A stretch of DNA of 46,128 bases from a virus. Of the stretch, positions 7,572 to 15,200 are shown piece by piece. The first letter of the stretch is position 1; the number at the start of each line of letters is the position of its first letter. The notes beneath the pieces were generated by a model. The model saw nothing but the letters and a program-made list of their open reading frames with translations. It had not been told where the DNA came from and searched no databases. The stretch is taken from positions 1 to 46,128 of IMG/VR virus record IMGVR_UViG_3300008450_000068; one strand, 5' to 3'. The position numbers and the translations under genes were made by a program.

Positions 7572-7724
7572 TTATTCAGCCGTAAACCCATCGAACCAAA
7601 TGCCATCTTTTTTGCTTGATGGATCAGAACAGTGAGCGCGCGCTTCAGTGAGCGACATCCCACGACGAATCACTTTTTGGCGACCCGATTTGCGATAAAA
7701 TCGAATGATTTTGTAAGTTTTCAT
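7572..7724 (-). CDS. Small conserved phage protein, 50 aa
   Basis: The reading frame gives MKTYKIIRFYRKSGRQKVIRR followed by GMSLTEARAHCSDPSSKKDG and IWFDGFTAE. The pattern of a basic strand pair, then L-T-x-E-A-x-A-H-C-x-D-P and a W-F-D-G end, is one I know from many small uncharacterised phage proteins. The start is 1 base after the stop of the upstream gene. Role unknown. Confidence 0.75.
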   Translation of the reverse strand: MKTYKIIRFYRKSGRQKVIRRGMSLTEARAHCSDPSSKKDGIWFDGFTAE

Positions 7725-7725
7725 T

Positions 7726-7896
7726 TTATACCTCGATTAAAGTTAGTTTTGACATGGCGTTTTCGACTTCTTTGGTTTTAAAAATTCCTATTGAACGAAT
7801 CATGGCCAAAGCCTCTTGAGCCGCCAAATACGCATAATCATGTTTAGAAGTTAAAACTTCATGGTTATTAATAGTGCCTTGGTATTGGAATTTCAT
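7726..7896 (-). CDS. Hypothetical protein, 56 aa
   Basis: The frame reads MKFQYQGTINNHEVLTSKHD... and ends AMSKLTLIEV. The ribosome site is weak (GAAAG before a run of A). A central helix (YLAAQEALAMIRSIG) is predicted by eye. It is packed tightly against the 50-residue gene, which supports translation, but confidence is moderate. Confidence 0.55.
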   Translation of the reverse strand: MKFQYQGTINNHEVLTSKHDYAYLAAQEALAMIRSIGIFKTKEVENAMSKLTLIEV

Positions 7897-7975
7897 TTTT
7901 TAGCTTTCAATATTTATATTGAGTCGCCCTAAAAATCAGAGCGACTTCAAAATTTCCCATTAAGGGGTTTAAAAT

Positions 7976-8110
7976 TTATTCAAGAACCAGATTGGTATAT
8001 TTGATCCAATATTCCATTCGAGCCGCGATCAATTTGATCCGAAGATCAAAAGGGATCGAATTAAGCGAGCGATAAAATGATTCATCGTTAAATTGAAATG
8101 ATGTCATCAT
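7976..8110 (-). CDS. Hypothetical protein, 44 aa
   Basis: The frame reads MMTSFQFNDESFYRSLNSIP and ends MEYWIKYTNLVLE. AAGGA lies about 9-12 bases before the first of two consecutive ATG codons. It looks like a helical mini-protein. It lies between two hairpins upstream and an AGTCGC/GCGACT inverted repeat downstream (7922-7945). Function unknown. Confidence 0.5.
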   Translation of the reverse strand: MMTSFQFNDESFYRSLNSIPFDLRIKLIAARMEYWIKYTNLVLE

Positions 8111-8132
8111 GATAATATTTCCTTATTGAAAT

Positions 8133-8177
8133 AATAGCAAAATGCTATTCTAAAATCCCCTATTAAATAAGGGATTT
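8133..8177 (-). terminator. Two tandem hairpins after the 66-residue gene
   Basis: AATAGCA-AAA-TGCTATT (8133-8149) and AAATCCC/GGGATTT (8153-8159 and 8171-8177) are perfect stems. On the minus strand the second stem is followed by a short TTTT, as in an intrinsic terminator. They separate the 66-residue gene from the 44-residue gene. Confidence 0.6.
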
Positions 8178-8188
8178 CGGGATAGGAT

Positions 8189-8389
8189 TTATTCCATATT
8201 TTCAGAAATATTTTTGCATAATTGATCTATATCGATCGTCCCCTTCAAATATTCAAAATTTCCATTGTCCCCAATCTCAGGGTAATTTTTTATATCTTTT
8301 TTCAAATAATATGAAAAGCATTCTCCTAATAATTTCATAGCTAAATCATATTTATTTTCCATCAGATCGACTTCTCTGATATTTTCCAT
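8189..8389 (-). CDS. Hypothetical protein, 66 aa
   Basis: Starts MENIREVDLMENKYDLAMKLL behind a strong AAGGGGGAATGAA ribosome site. It is acidic and helical, with GECFSYYLKKDIKNYPEIGD in the middle. It is the first gene on the minus side of the palindrome-rich region 8390-8785 and ends just before two hairpin terminators, so it may be a single-gene unit. No family recognised. Confidence 0.7.
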   Translation of the reverse strand: MENIREVDLMENKYDLAMKLLGECFSYYLKKDIKNYPEIGDNGNFEYLKGTIDIDQLCKNISENME

Positions 8390-8785
8390 TTCATTCCCCC
8401 TTAAATTCGATTAATCCCTTTGACCAATCTATGAATCTATTATATAGAATAACTTCAGATCACAAGTTGATAATAACTATCATAAACAGGTACTTTCGAT
8501 AGATTTAGACTAAATCGATTTAGACGCGATTTAAGGGGGTTTTTAGACGAGTTAGCTCGATCTGACAGAATCCTATGCGGACGAAATTTAAATTGAATGT
8601 CACAAATCAGTCCAGTTTAAGTCTTATATAAGAGTTGAGTCTAGTCTTATATAAGAGTGAACAAAGACTAAATCTGATCATTTTTATGAATATATTCAAA
8701 AAAGAGTTCCCTTTATTTTGAAAGTCTGACATAATCTTAATTATGGAATCGCAGATTGGTTCCCAATATTTATAAGGGGTTAGAA
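8390..8785. promoter_or_regulatory. Divergent intergenic region with palindromic repeats
   Basis: No gene is visible in these 396 bases. AGTCTTATATAAGAGT occurs twice (8620-8635 and 8643-8658), its core TCTTATATAAGA being a perfect palindrome and the copies 23 bp apart. CTAAATCGATTTAG (8510-8523) is another perfect palindrome, flanked by two GATTTAGAC copies (8502-8510 and 8517-8525). A plus-strand promoter-like TTGAAAGTCTGACATAAT lies at about 8719-8736. The 23-bp spacing of the twin palindromes, close to two helical turns, suggests cooperative repressor or initiator binding. Function is inferred. Confidence 0.6.
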
Positions 8786-9016
8786 ATGAACAAATCAGAA
8801 TATCGCGCAGCTCGCAAGGTCATTCGCGCCAATGGCAATTTTGCATTGCGCTGGCTTCAAGGCGAAGTTAAAGAGGTTATGATCAAGCTCAATAATCAGA
8901 AGCATGATAATTTAAGAAGTCGCAAAATTTTCTTTTCTGAAATGCAGCCTATTTCAATAAAGCAACTTATGATCAAAGACGAAATTATTCGTTGCCATAG
9001 CTCAATCGGTGCATAA
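8786..9016 (+). CDS. Hypothetical protein, 76 aa
   Basis: I placed the start at the ATG at 8786 (MNKSEYRAARKVI) because AAGGGG precedes it, rather than at an upstream start. The protein is basic (RAARKVIRANGNFALRWLQG) and might bind nucleic acid. It is the first plus-strand gene after the palindrome region and shares its mRNA with the 77-residue gene. No family recognised. Confidence 0.7.
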   Translation: MNKSEYRAARKVIRANGNFALRWLQGEVKEVMIKLNNQKHDNLRSRKIFFSEMQPISIKQLMIKDEIIRCHSSIGA

Positions 9017-9044
9017 GATCAATTATTAATCAAAGGGAAATAAA

Positions 9045-9278
9045 ATGAAATCAGCGACATCTATCCAAGTAGCCATGACTCAGATCACAGAATTTTTTGC
9101 GGCTATTGATCATCTAAAAATCACCGATGAAAAAATGATACAAAAGTTATTTAAAGAAAGGTTGCTCGATTATCACTGCGTAGACATGGACGATCCATGT
9201 GAGCCGCTCGATCCCGAAGGGAGCATGAAGAATGATCTGTTCCAATATGAAATGCTCTATCGCGAAATGAGTACCTAA
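9045..9278 (+). CDS. Hypothetical protein, 77 aa
   Basis: Starts MKSATSIQVAMTQITEFFAA behind AAAGGGAAATAAA. It is acidic, with a DDPCEPLDPEGSMKND loop near residue 50. It follows the 76-residue gene by 28 bases. The stretch of DNA from 8000 to here is unusually rich in GATC. Function unknown. Confidence 0.7.
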   Translation: MKSATSIQVAMTQITEFFAAIDHLKITDEKMIQKLFKERLLDYHCVDMDDPCEPLDPEGSMKNDLFQYEMLYREMST

Positions 9279-9580
9279 AAATCAATTGAGATAAATCCTA
9301 TCGATTCTCATGGATCGATAGGGAAAATCTATCGGTATCTAGGATCACCACCCCCCTATAGGGGAGTAATAAAATGATAATGTTCGCGTTAGCCTTCCAA
9401 AATATCCTCAGAAAATCTGACATTGACTTGTTGGTAGGCATTCTCATTTACATATAACTTATAAACATTTTTAAATATCTGATTAAAACATTCACTAAAT
9501 TTGTACCTCCACATTACTTTTTAAAAATACGTATCATATAATAGCCACAATATCAACCTTAACCTCTACAAGGTATTTAC
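9279..9580. promoter_or_regulatory. Intergenic region with hairpin, palindrome and promoter before the lysis genes
   Basis: No gene is seen here. CCTATCGAT/ATCGATAGG (9297-9305 and 9314-9322) is a perfect 9-bp stem with an 8-base loop, probably ending the upstream unit. CCCCTATAGGGG (9353-9364) is a perfect 12-bp palindrome of operator type. A TATAAT at 9537-9542 lies about 40 bases before the next ATG, with no convincing -35, as often seen for late promoters that need an activator. Confidence 0.55.
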
Positions 9581-9991
9581 ATGGACTTGTATTTGAAGCG
9601 TACTGACTTTACTGACGAATCAACCATCGGCACGCTTACTGTAAATGGTAAGTTTGAATGTTTTATCCTTGAGGACAGGGATCGCAAACTAGAAGCTGGC
9701 GGCGTTAAAATCCCTGCAAAAACCTGTATCCCTCGCGGCAAATACAATATTGTGGTCACCCACTCGAACCGCTTCGGTCGCATGCTTCCATTATTACAAA
9801 ACGTCCCACAGTTTGAAGGCATCCGTATTCATACTGGAAACTATGCAAAAAATACGGAAGGTTGTCTATTACCTGGTAAGCTAAAAGCGAAAGACGCGGT
9901 TTTGCGTTCGGTCGATGCATGGGGTGAACTGTTCGATAAAATTTTGGCGGCTCATAACCGTGTAGAACCTATTACCATCACAATTGATTGA
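9581..9991 (+). CDS. DUF5675-like protein, probable lysis/endolysin role, 136 aa
   Basis: The order of motifs FECFILEDRDR (residues about 26-36), KIPAKTCIPRGKYNIVVTHS (44-63), LPLLQNVPQFEGIRIHTGN (70-88) and NTEGCLLPG (92-100) matches the DUF5675 family, whose conserved R-I-H-x-G and T-E-G-C residues resemble a peptidoglycan-active site. Members sit beside holins in many phages. Here it directly precedes a holin and spanin pair, which fits a cell-wall-degrading role, though the enzymatic activity is not proven for the family. No signal peptide is seen. Confidence 0.75.
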   Translation: MDLYLKRTDFTDESTIGTLTVNGKFECFILEDRDRKLEAGGVKIPAKTCIPRGKYNIVVTHSNRFGRMLPLLQNVPQFEGIRIHTGNYAKNTEGCLLPGKLKAKDAVLRSVDAWGELFDKILAAHNRVEPITITID

Positions 9992-10003
9992 ATTTTCAAT
10001 TGT
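9980..10003 (+). terminator. ACAATTGA/TCAATTGT hairpin after the DUF5675 gene
   Basis: A perfect 8-bp stem with an 8-base loop spans the stop codon of the DUF5675 gene. It lacks a T-run, so it may be a weak terminator or a processing hairpin. Confidence 0.4.
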
Positions 10004-10082
10004 TACCAATTAGTTCTTAATAAACATCATTAACAATAAATACTTGCTACTTATCTAGGGTTATTTACCAAATTTAGGTCGC

Positions 10083-10088
10083 TATAAT
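10083..10088 (+). promoter_or_regulatory. TATAAT -10 element before the holin
   Basis: A perfect TATAAT lies 12 bases before the holin ATG at 10101. The upstream AGGTCGCTATAAT resembles AAGTCAGCTATAAT and AAGTCTGATATAAT at the 41065 and 45574 promoters. No good -35 is present. A start here would give a very short leader. Confidence 0.4.
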
Positions 10089-10100
10089 GAAAGGTATCAA

Positions 10101-10451
10101 ATGCAACCACCTAATAATAACTGGTTTGAAACGGCGGTCTTTACAGGGCTGGCGTCTTTTGCCGGATTGATGGGATACCTTATGAGAAACTCAAACGATC
10201 GCCGCGTTATTACTTGGGAACGTTCCTTACTCGAAACCTTTGCATCGGGTTTTATCGGGTTCTTGACCGTTTTACTATGCCGCGCTTTAAGTATTCCTTA
10301 TGAATGGACAGGCTTTATTGCTGGGGTATTGGGCTGGTTAGGTGCGACTGCTTCAATACAACTTTTTGAACGCATCGTACGTAAAAAACTGGGGATAGAT
10401 AATGTTGACTTGGGCGATCCTAAAACCGACACTGACCAAACTAGCACATAG
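10101..10451 (+). CDS. Holin, LydA/superfamily-III-like, 116 aa
   Basis: Hydrophobic segments lie at about 10-28 (AVFTGLASFAGLMGYLM), 48-62 (FASGFIGFLTVLLCR) and 72-90 (GFIAGVLGWLGATASIQLF), with a charged tail. The start MQPPNNNWFET and the R/W region between segments 1 and 2 resemble the LydA-type phage holins. It would form inner-membrane lesions that time lysis. It overlaps the i-spanin gene by 50 bases and follows the DUF5675 protein. The exact holin class is from memory. Confidence 0.75.
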   Translation: MQPPNNNWFETAVFTGLASFAGLMGYLMRNSNDRRVITWERSLLETFASGFIGFLTVLLCRALSIPYEWTGFIAGVLGWLGATASIQLFERIVRKKLGIDNVDLGDPKTDTDQTST

Positions 10452-10842
10452 TATTCTGCCAATTCTTCTACTGGCAATGCTAATAGCTCTGATAATGTAT
10501 CATGTAGGGACACTCCGTAGTACCATTGACAAACAAAAAGTTGAGTTGAAGGCCTTGCAAAATAGCTTGGCTTTGACGAAAGTCGTCATTGATACTCAGA
10601 ATCAATCGATTAGCAAAATTACTAAGGCGCGAGAAGCAGATTCTACCGCCTTTAGTGATCTTATTCAGTTTCACAATGGTATTGTGCGTACTTACTCAAA
10701 ACGGTTAAACAGTCGTCAAACTTTGGAGTCTAAAAATGTTGAAATCAAAAACTATGTTGATGGCGATGTGCCTCTTGAGCTTCGTCGGTTGTTCGACGCA
10801 CAAAATGCCAGATACATCAGTAGTAGTCCAAACAAAGATTGA
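10402..10842 (+). CDS. i-spanin (Rz-like), 146 aa
   Basis: Residues about 18-35 (ILPILLLAMLIALIMYHV) form an N-terminal signal-anchor. A long coiled-coil-like region follows (STIDKQKVELKALQNSLALT...), and the end reads DGDVPLELRRLFDAQNARYI, very like the terminal V-P-x-x-x-R-x-L of Rz proteins. With the lipoprotein encoded in another frame at 10736-11020 it would link inner and outer membranes and fuse them at lysis. The gene overlaps the holin. Confidence 0.85.
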   Translation: MLTWAILKPTLTKLAHSILPILLLAMLIALIMYHVGTLRSTIDKQKVELKALQNSLALTKVVIDTQNQSISKITKAREADSTAFSDLIQFHNGIVRTYSKRLNSRQTLESKNVEIKNYVDGDVPLELRRLFDAQNARYISSSPNKD

Positions 10843-11020
10843 GCTGTTAGAACCTCCTGCGGCTTTGTTAGCCGATCCAGCTAAACCTGAACTTAAACAT
10901 GTGGTCATTACACGTGACATACTCGATAATTCGGATGCATTTGAGTTTGCTTATGAAAAAGCAGTCGAACAAATCCGACTTTTGCGAGAATGGTTTAAGT
11001 CCCAAAAGGTTACGAAGTGA
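10736..11020 (+). CDS. o-spanin lipoprotein (Rz1-like), 94 aa
   Basis: A signal peptide with lipobox (LLSFVGC, Cys at residue 19) begins the protein, followed by a proline-containing periplasmic region (LLEPPAALLADPAKP). The first 107 bases lie inside the i-spanin gene in another frame, the classic nested spanin layout. The lipid-modified cysteine would anchor it in the outer membrane. At 94 residues it is longer than lambda Rz1 but within the range of overlapping o-spanins. Confidence 0.85.
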   Translation: MLKSKTMLMAMCLLSFVGCSTHKMPDTSVVVQTKIELLEPPAALLADPAKPELKHVVITRDILDNSDAFEFAYEKAVEQIRLLREWFKSQKVTK

Positions 11021-11169
11021 CTAATAATGTCATAGTAGTTGAGTTTAGAAAACTTGAAGAAGCTACTTACTGGCAATGTAGTTGTGGGTCAGTTCTTTTC
11101 TACTTAACTAAAATGGGTTGTTTTTGTTCAGAATGCGAAACCTTGGCGGTACTTCCCGATGAAAGTTGA
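11017..11169 (+). CDS. Small zinc-ribbon-like protein, 50 aa (GTG start)
   Basis: A GTG at 11017 overlaps the o-spanin stop (GTGA) and is preceded by AAAAGG at a good distance. The frame reads MTNNVIVVEFRKLEEATYWQ with C-S-C-G at about 21-24 and CFCSEC at about 35-40, a likely single-metal zinc ribbon. Its stop overlaps the start of the 57-residue gene. Such mini zinc proteins are common between lysis and terminase genes. Function unknown. Confidence 0.65.
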   Translation: MTNNVIVVEFRKLEEATYWQCSCGSVLFYLTKMGCFCSECETLAVLPDES

Positions 11170-11332
11170 GTTTAAAGTTACCATCAAATGGTGGGTAAAA
11201 CCTTACCTTATAGGGGTTGAATTTTTTTGCTGGCTATACCAATGCGAACCTAATTGGAAAAAAGTAGAAGAAACGGTTTTAAAAGGTACAAGTCTAAAGT
11301 TGCTAAAAAGTGACCACAAAGATATATTTTGA
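11159..11332 (+). CDS. Small conserved phage protein, 57 aa
   Basis: The frame reads MKVEFKVTIKWWVKPYLIGV and ends LKLLKSDHKDIF. The pattern K-x-K-W-W-V-x-P-Y-L near the N-terminus is one I know from many small proteins encoded near terminase genes of siphoviruses. It overlaps the zinc-ribbon gene by 11 bases. It could be a membrane-surface peptide, with W/Y/F-rich residues 11-26. Role unknown. Confidence 0.7.
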   Translation: MKVEFKVTIKWWVKPYLIGVEFFCWLYQCEPNWKKVEETVLKGTSLKLLKSDHKDIF

Positions 11333-11359
11333 ACATCTACTGCTTGCGAGAGTTCAAAA

Positions 11360-12043
11360 ATGTCTGAAGAATACGATACTGATTTAAAACCATGGCAGGA
11401 AGGGTATTTGCCACCTGCCGAAGCGTATAAACGTTCCCCTGCCGAAATTGGACGACTGGGCGGATTAAAGTCACAGGCTCGTCGTAAAGCCGGACTGCCT
11501 CCGCTTCCTACTACAAACGGTACTGGAAAACCTGGTCGTAAACTTACTAGTGAAAAAGCCATAGCTCGCGCAGAACGTGCGACCGAAGAAAACTTACCGC
11601 TTAAAAAGCGAATGTTTCTTGACCGTTTTGTTGCTGAATATATCCACGATTTTAATTCAAGTATGGCCTATATTCGGGCGGGCGGGGTCGCTAATCACGC
11701 GACAACAGGTGGTCCTGAAGCACTACGTACGGCTTACGTACAAAACCAAATCCGCATATTGACTGAACATCTTGAAGAAGAAAAGTTAGTCACTCGTGGT
11801 GAAGTACTTATGGGGATTAAGAAAGAAGCGAATCACCATGGGGAGGATGGAAGTTCGAGTGCGCGTGTGAGAGCATGGGGGCTTCTAGCAAAAATCAAAG
11901 GTATGGAAGCGCCAACTAAAGTCGAAGCAGAAGTCGTCCACAAAGGCGGCGTTATGGAAGTTCCAATGGTCGCCACCGAAGTCGAATGGCAAGATGTGGC
12001 AAGTCAATCTCAGACACAATTGAAAAATGACGTGAGAACTTAA
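11360..12043 (+). CDS. terS: Terminase small subunit, 227 aa
   Basis: The region MFLDRFVAEYIHDFNSSMAY with I-R-A-G-G just after it, and ALRTAYVQNQIRILTEHLEE, match the DNA-binding HTH and following helices of terminase small subunits of the terminase_2 type. RGEVLMGIKKEANHHG and SARVRAWGLLAKIKGM are the usual C-terminal motifs. It recognises phage DNA for packaging. The start ATG lies inside a poor ribosome site (GAGAGTTCAAAA). It overlaps TerL as TAATG. Confidence 0.88.
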   Translation: MSEEYDTDLKPWQEGYLPPAEAYKRSPAEIGRLGGLKSQARRKAGLPPLPTTNGTGKPGRKLTSEKAIARAERATEENLPLKKRMFLDRFVAEYIHDFNSSMAYIRAGGVANHATTGGPEALRTAYVQNQIRILTEHLEEEKLVTRGEVLMGIKKEANHHGEDGSSSARVRAWGLLAKIKGMEAPTKVEAEVVHKGGVMEVPMVATEVEWQDVASQSQTQLKNDVRT

Positions 12044-13566
12044 TGGCTAATGAACAAGTTGCAAATGCTATTAAAACCATTTGGAAACCATTACCAGGTT
12101 CACAAAGTCTGGTAATGTCATGCCCGTGCCATTCGATTCTATACGAAGGTACACGAGGACCTGGTAAAACAGATTCTCAATTAATGTTTTTTCGTAAACA
12201 CGTTGGCAAAGGATACGGCGCCTTTTGGCGGGGGGTTATCTTTGACCGCGAATACAAAAATCTTGATGACTTGATTGCAAAATCTCGGCGTTGGTTTCCA
12301 ATGTTTGAAGATGGCGCACGTTTTATTGCCTCGCGTTCAGACTATAAATGGGTCTGGCCAACTGGCGAAGAACTCCTGTTTCGTCAAATTAAGAAAAAAG
12401 CAGACTACTGGAATTATCATGGTCAAGAATTTCCGTTCATCGGTTGGAATGAGTTATCTAAATATCCAACTTCTGAACTTTTTGACGAAATGATGTCCTG
12501 TAATCGTTCATCGTTTAGACCTGAAGATCACGAACAAAAAAATGCAGACGGTTCAGTATATTATTTGCCTGAGATACCATTGGTGGTATTTAGCACGACA
12601 AATCCGTATGGCGCTGGCCACAATTGGGTTAAAAAACGCTTTATTGATGTCGCACCGGCGGGAACCATCGTAAAACGTACCATTGATGTTTTTAATCCAA
12701 AAACACAAAAACGGGAACCTATTACTAAGTCACAAGTTCGCATTTTTGGATCATATAAAGAAAACATTTATTTATCGCCTGAGTATATTGCCGAGCTGGA
12801 AGGTATCCGTGATCCTAACAAGCGTAAAGCTTGGTTGTGGGGGGATTGGGACGTTGTCGCGGGCGGTGCTATTGATGACGTATGGGATGCTGCAAAATGC
12901 GTTAAACCGCGATTTAAAGTACCTTATTCTTGGACGATTAATCGTTCATTTGACTGGGGTTCGACTCATCCGTTTTCAGTCGGTTGGTGGGCTGAAGCCA
13001 ATGGTGAATACGCAACTTTGCCCGATGGTACGCGGTTCTGTCCACCTTCAGGTTCACTGATTCGCATCGCCGAGTGGTACGGCACTGAAGAAGTTGGCAC
13101 TAATGTCGGTTTAAAAATGTCAGCCCGTGATATTGCAAAAGGTATCAAAGAAATTGAACGCGAGTTACGCATGGGTCGTTGGATTACTGGTGAAGTAGAA
13201 CCAGGTCCTGCTGACGGACAAATTTACGCGGTACGTGAAAAAGACGTTGATACCATCGCGAAAAAGATGGAAGACGAAGATGTAGCGTGGATTGAAGCTG
13301 ATAAGTCGCCAGGTTCGCGTATAAACGGTCTTGAGTTAGTTCGGGGTATGTTAGAAAACGCGTGCAGAGGTGAGGAGGCTGGTCTATACTTCATGGATAA
13401 TTGTGTAGCTGCGTTAGCTACATTACCTGTATTGCCGCGTGACGATGATAAAATCGATGACGTTGATACTGATGCCGAAGACCATGTATATGATGATGTT
13501 CGTTATCGAGTTTTAGCCGGCAGTAATCGAATGGCCACTGTTATTCATGTTAAATTTGGGACATAA
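12043..13566 (+). CDS. terL: Terminase large subunit, 507 aa
   Basis: Walker A is GTRGPGKT (36-43) and Walker B with catalytic glutamate is FPFIGWNEL (130-138). RSFDWGSTHPFSVGWW (about 303-318) begins the RNase-H-like nuclease domain with its first aspartate. EADKSPGS and the acidic D-rich section near the end complete it. It is the packaging ATPase and headful or site-specific nuclease. It is coupled to TerS and followed by the portal gene after 2 bases. Confidence 0.93.
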   Translation: MANEQVANAIKTIWKPLPGSQSLVMSCPCHSILYEGTRGPGKTDSQLMFFRKHVGKGYGAFWRGVIFDREYKNLDDLIAKSRRWFPMFEDGARFIASRSDYKWVWPTGEELLFRQIKKKADYWNYHGQEFPFIGWNELSKYPTSELFDEMMSCNRSSFRPEDHEQKNADGSVYYLPEIPLVVFSTTNPYGAGHNWVKKRFIDVAPAGTIVKRTIDVFNPKTQKREPITKSQVRIFGSYKENIYLSPEYIAELEGIRDPNKRKAWLWGDWDVVAGGAIDDVWDAAKCVKPRFKVPYSWTINRSFDWGSTHPFSVGWWAEANGEYATLPDGTRFCPPSGSLIRIAEWYGTEEVGTNVGLKMSARDIAKGIKEIERELRMGRWITGEVEPGPADGQIYAVREKDVDTIAKKMEDEDVAWIEADKSPGSRINGLELVRGMLENACRGEEAGLYFMDNCVAALATLPVLPRDDDKIDDVDTDAEDHVYDDVRYRVLAGSNRMATVIHVKFGT

Positions 13567-13568
13567 TT

Positions 13569-15104
13569 ATGTTAATCTCACCAACTACTCCAACACCAAA
13601 ACAGCCTAATATTGGCTATGTTCGTTCTGAAGTAAATGCGATGACCTCACGTTGGGAACTTGTCGAAGATTGTTTAGCCGGCCAAGACGCTGTCAAGTCT
13701 AAACAGACTCTGTATTTGCCTCAACCTAATGCCGCTGACACCTCTACTGAGAATCAAGAACGATATTTAGCTTACTTGTTAAGGGCGGTCTTTTATAATG
13801 TTACGTCAAAGACTTTGAACGGTTTGGTCGGTCAGGTATTTAGCCGCGATCCAATTGTGGTCATGCCTGAGACAATGCGCCGAAACATGTTAACTGATAT
13901 TGACGGCAATGGAGTTAGTTTAGATCAACAGGCTAAAAAAGGTTTAGGTTATTTATTGGGCTTTGGTCGATTTGGAGTTTTTGTTGATTATCCAAAACTT
14001 GACCGTGCTATTTCATTGGCAGAACAAGAAGCCGGATTTTTTAAACCTACTCTTTTGCAATACTCACCAAAAAGCATTATTAATTGGCGAACAAAGCAAA
14101 TCGGTGGTAAAGCTGTTTTAAGTTTACTAGTATTGGTTGAAGACTCCACTACTAATGATGACGGTTTTGAAATCACCACCAAACAACAATATCGTGTGTT
14201 GGAACTGATTGACGATCAATGTGTTGTATCCACTTGGACGTATACCAAAGACAAAACATATAAAATGGTTACTGAAAGAACGGTTATTAAGGATTCAACA
14301 GGTACTCCATTGTCAACTATTCCATTCTACTTCTGCGGGGTGTTAAATAACGATAACGTTATTGATTTAGCACCTTTGTATGATCTGGCTATTTTGAACA
14401 TTGCGCACTATCGCAATTCTGCCGACTATGAGGACTCCTGCTATATGGTAGGTCAGCCAACGCCATATTTTTCTGGACTTACTCAACAATGGGTTGACAA
14501 GGTTTTTAAGGGCAAGGCCATTCAACTTGGTTCACGTGCAGCTATCCCATTACCTACCGGCGGGGTGGCTGGTTTGCTACAAGCCAATCCAAACACGATG
14601 CCATTTGAAGCTATGGGGCATAAAGAAAAACAAATGATGGCATTAGGCGCAAAATTGATTGAAGGCGGGGCGGGCACCAATACACTCGGTCAGGCGCAGC
14701 TTGAAGAAAGTAGTGAAACTTCGACTCTCGCCACTGCGGCTAAGAATGTGGCTATGTGCTATACCGAAGCGTTAAAGATGGCTGCAAAATTATTTGGGGT
14801 GTCTGGTGAAATTAATTATAGTTTAAACACTGATTTCCCAGCATCACGTTTGACACCGAATGAACGTGCGCAATTAGTATTAGAATGGCAGTCGGGTGCG
14901 ATTACTGAAACTGAAATGCGGGCAGGTTTGCGGAAAGCGGGGGTAGCCACATTAGATCAGGTTGCGTACGTTGCGGAATTGAAAGCGTCACCTCCGCCAG
15001 TATCGAAAGCGATGACCAATAATCAAGGTCAGGGTGGTTCAGACAACTCGTCAAATCCGGCAAAAGATTCTCAAAATAATGGTGGTAATCAAGCTGGCGT
15101 TTAA
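13569..15104 (+). CDS. Portal protein (DUF4055-type), 511 aa
   Basis: The N-terminal region (WELVEDCLAGQDAVK...YLPQP, then LLRAVFYNVTSKTLNGLVGQVF) and the central GLGYLLGFGRFGVFVDYP are typical of DUF4055 portal proteins. Near the end are GAKLIEGGAGTNTLGQAQLE and a Gly/Asn/Gln-rich tail. It forms the dodecameric DNA gate at the capsid vertex. Position between TerL and scaffold agrees. The family identification is strong from the pattern of conserved motifs. Confidence 0.85.
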   Translation: MLISPTTPTPKQPNIGYVRSEVNAMTSRWELVEDCLAGQDAVKSKQTLYLPQPNAADTSTENQERYLAYLLRAVFYNVTSKTLNGLVGQVFSRDPIVVMPETMRRNMLTDIDGNGVSLDQQAKKGLGYLLGFGRFGVFVDYPKLDRAISLAEQEAGFFKPTLLQYSPKSIINWRTKQIGGKAVLSLLVLVEDSTTNDDGFEITTKQQYRVLELIDDQCVVSTWTYTKDKTYKMVTERTVIKDSTGTPLSTIPFYFCGVLNNDNVIDLAPLYDLAILNIAHYRNSADYEDSCYMVGQPTPYFSGLTQQWVDKVFKGKAIQLGSRAAIPLPTGGVAGLLQANPNTMPFEAMGHKEKQMMALGAKLIEGGAGTNTLGQAQLEESSETSTLATAAKNVAMCYTEALKMAAKLFGVSGEINYSLNTDFPASRLTPNERAQLVLEWQSGAITETEMRAGLRKAGVATLDQVAYVAELKASPPPVSKAMTNNQGQGGSDNSSNPAKDSQNNGGNQAGV

Positions 15105-15114
15105 AGGTACAAGT

Positions 15115-15143
15115 AAATACGTTGCTATGATGGTGGCGTATTT
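15115..15143 (+). terminator. AAATACG/CGTATTT hairpin after the portal gene
   Basis: A 7-bp stem with a 15-base loop is followed by T residues and TATAATT, about 60 bases before the scaffold gene. It may be a partial terminator that lowers readthrough into the head genes, or the TATAAT may mark an internal promoter. Confidence 0.45.
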
Positions 15144-15200
15144 TATAATTAACTAACGTTTCCATGTTGGGACGTATAACTTAACTGATCGGTGATCTAA

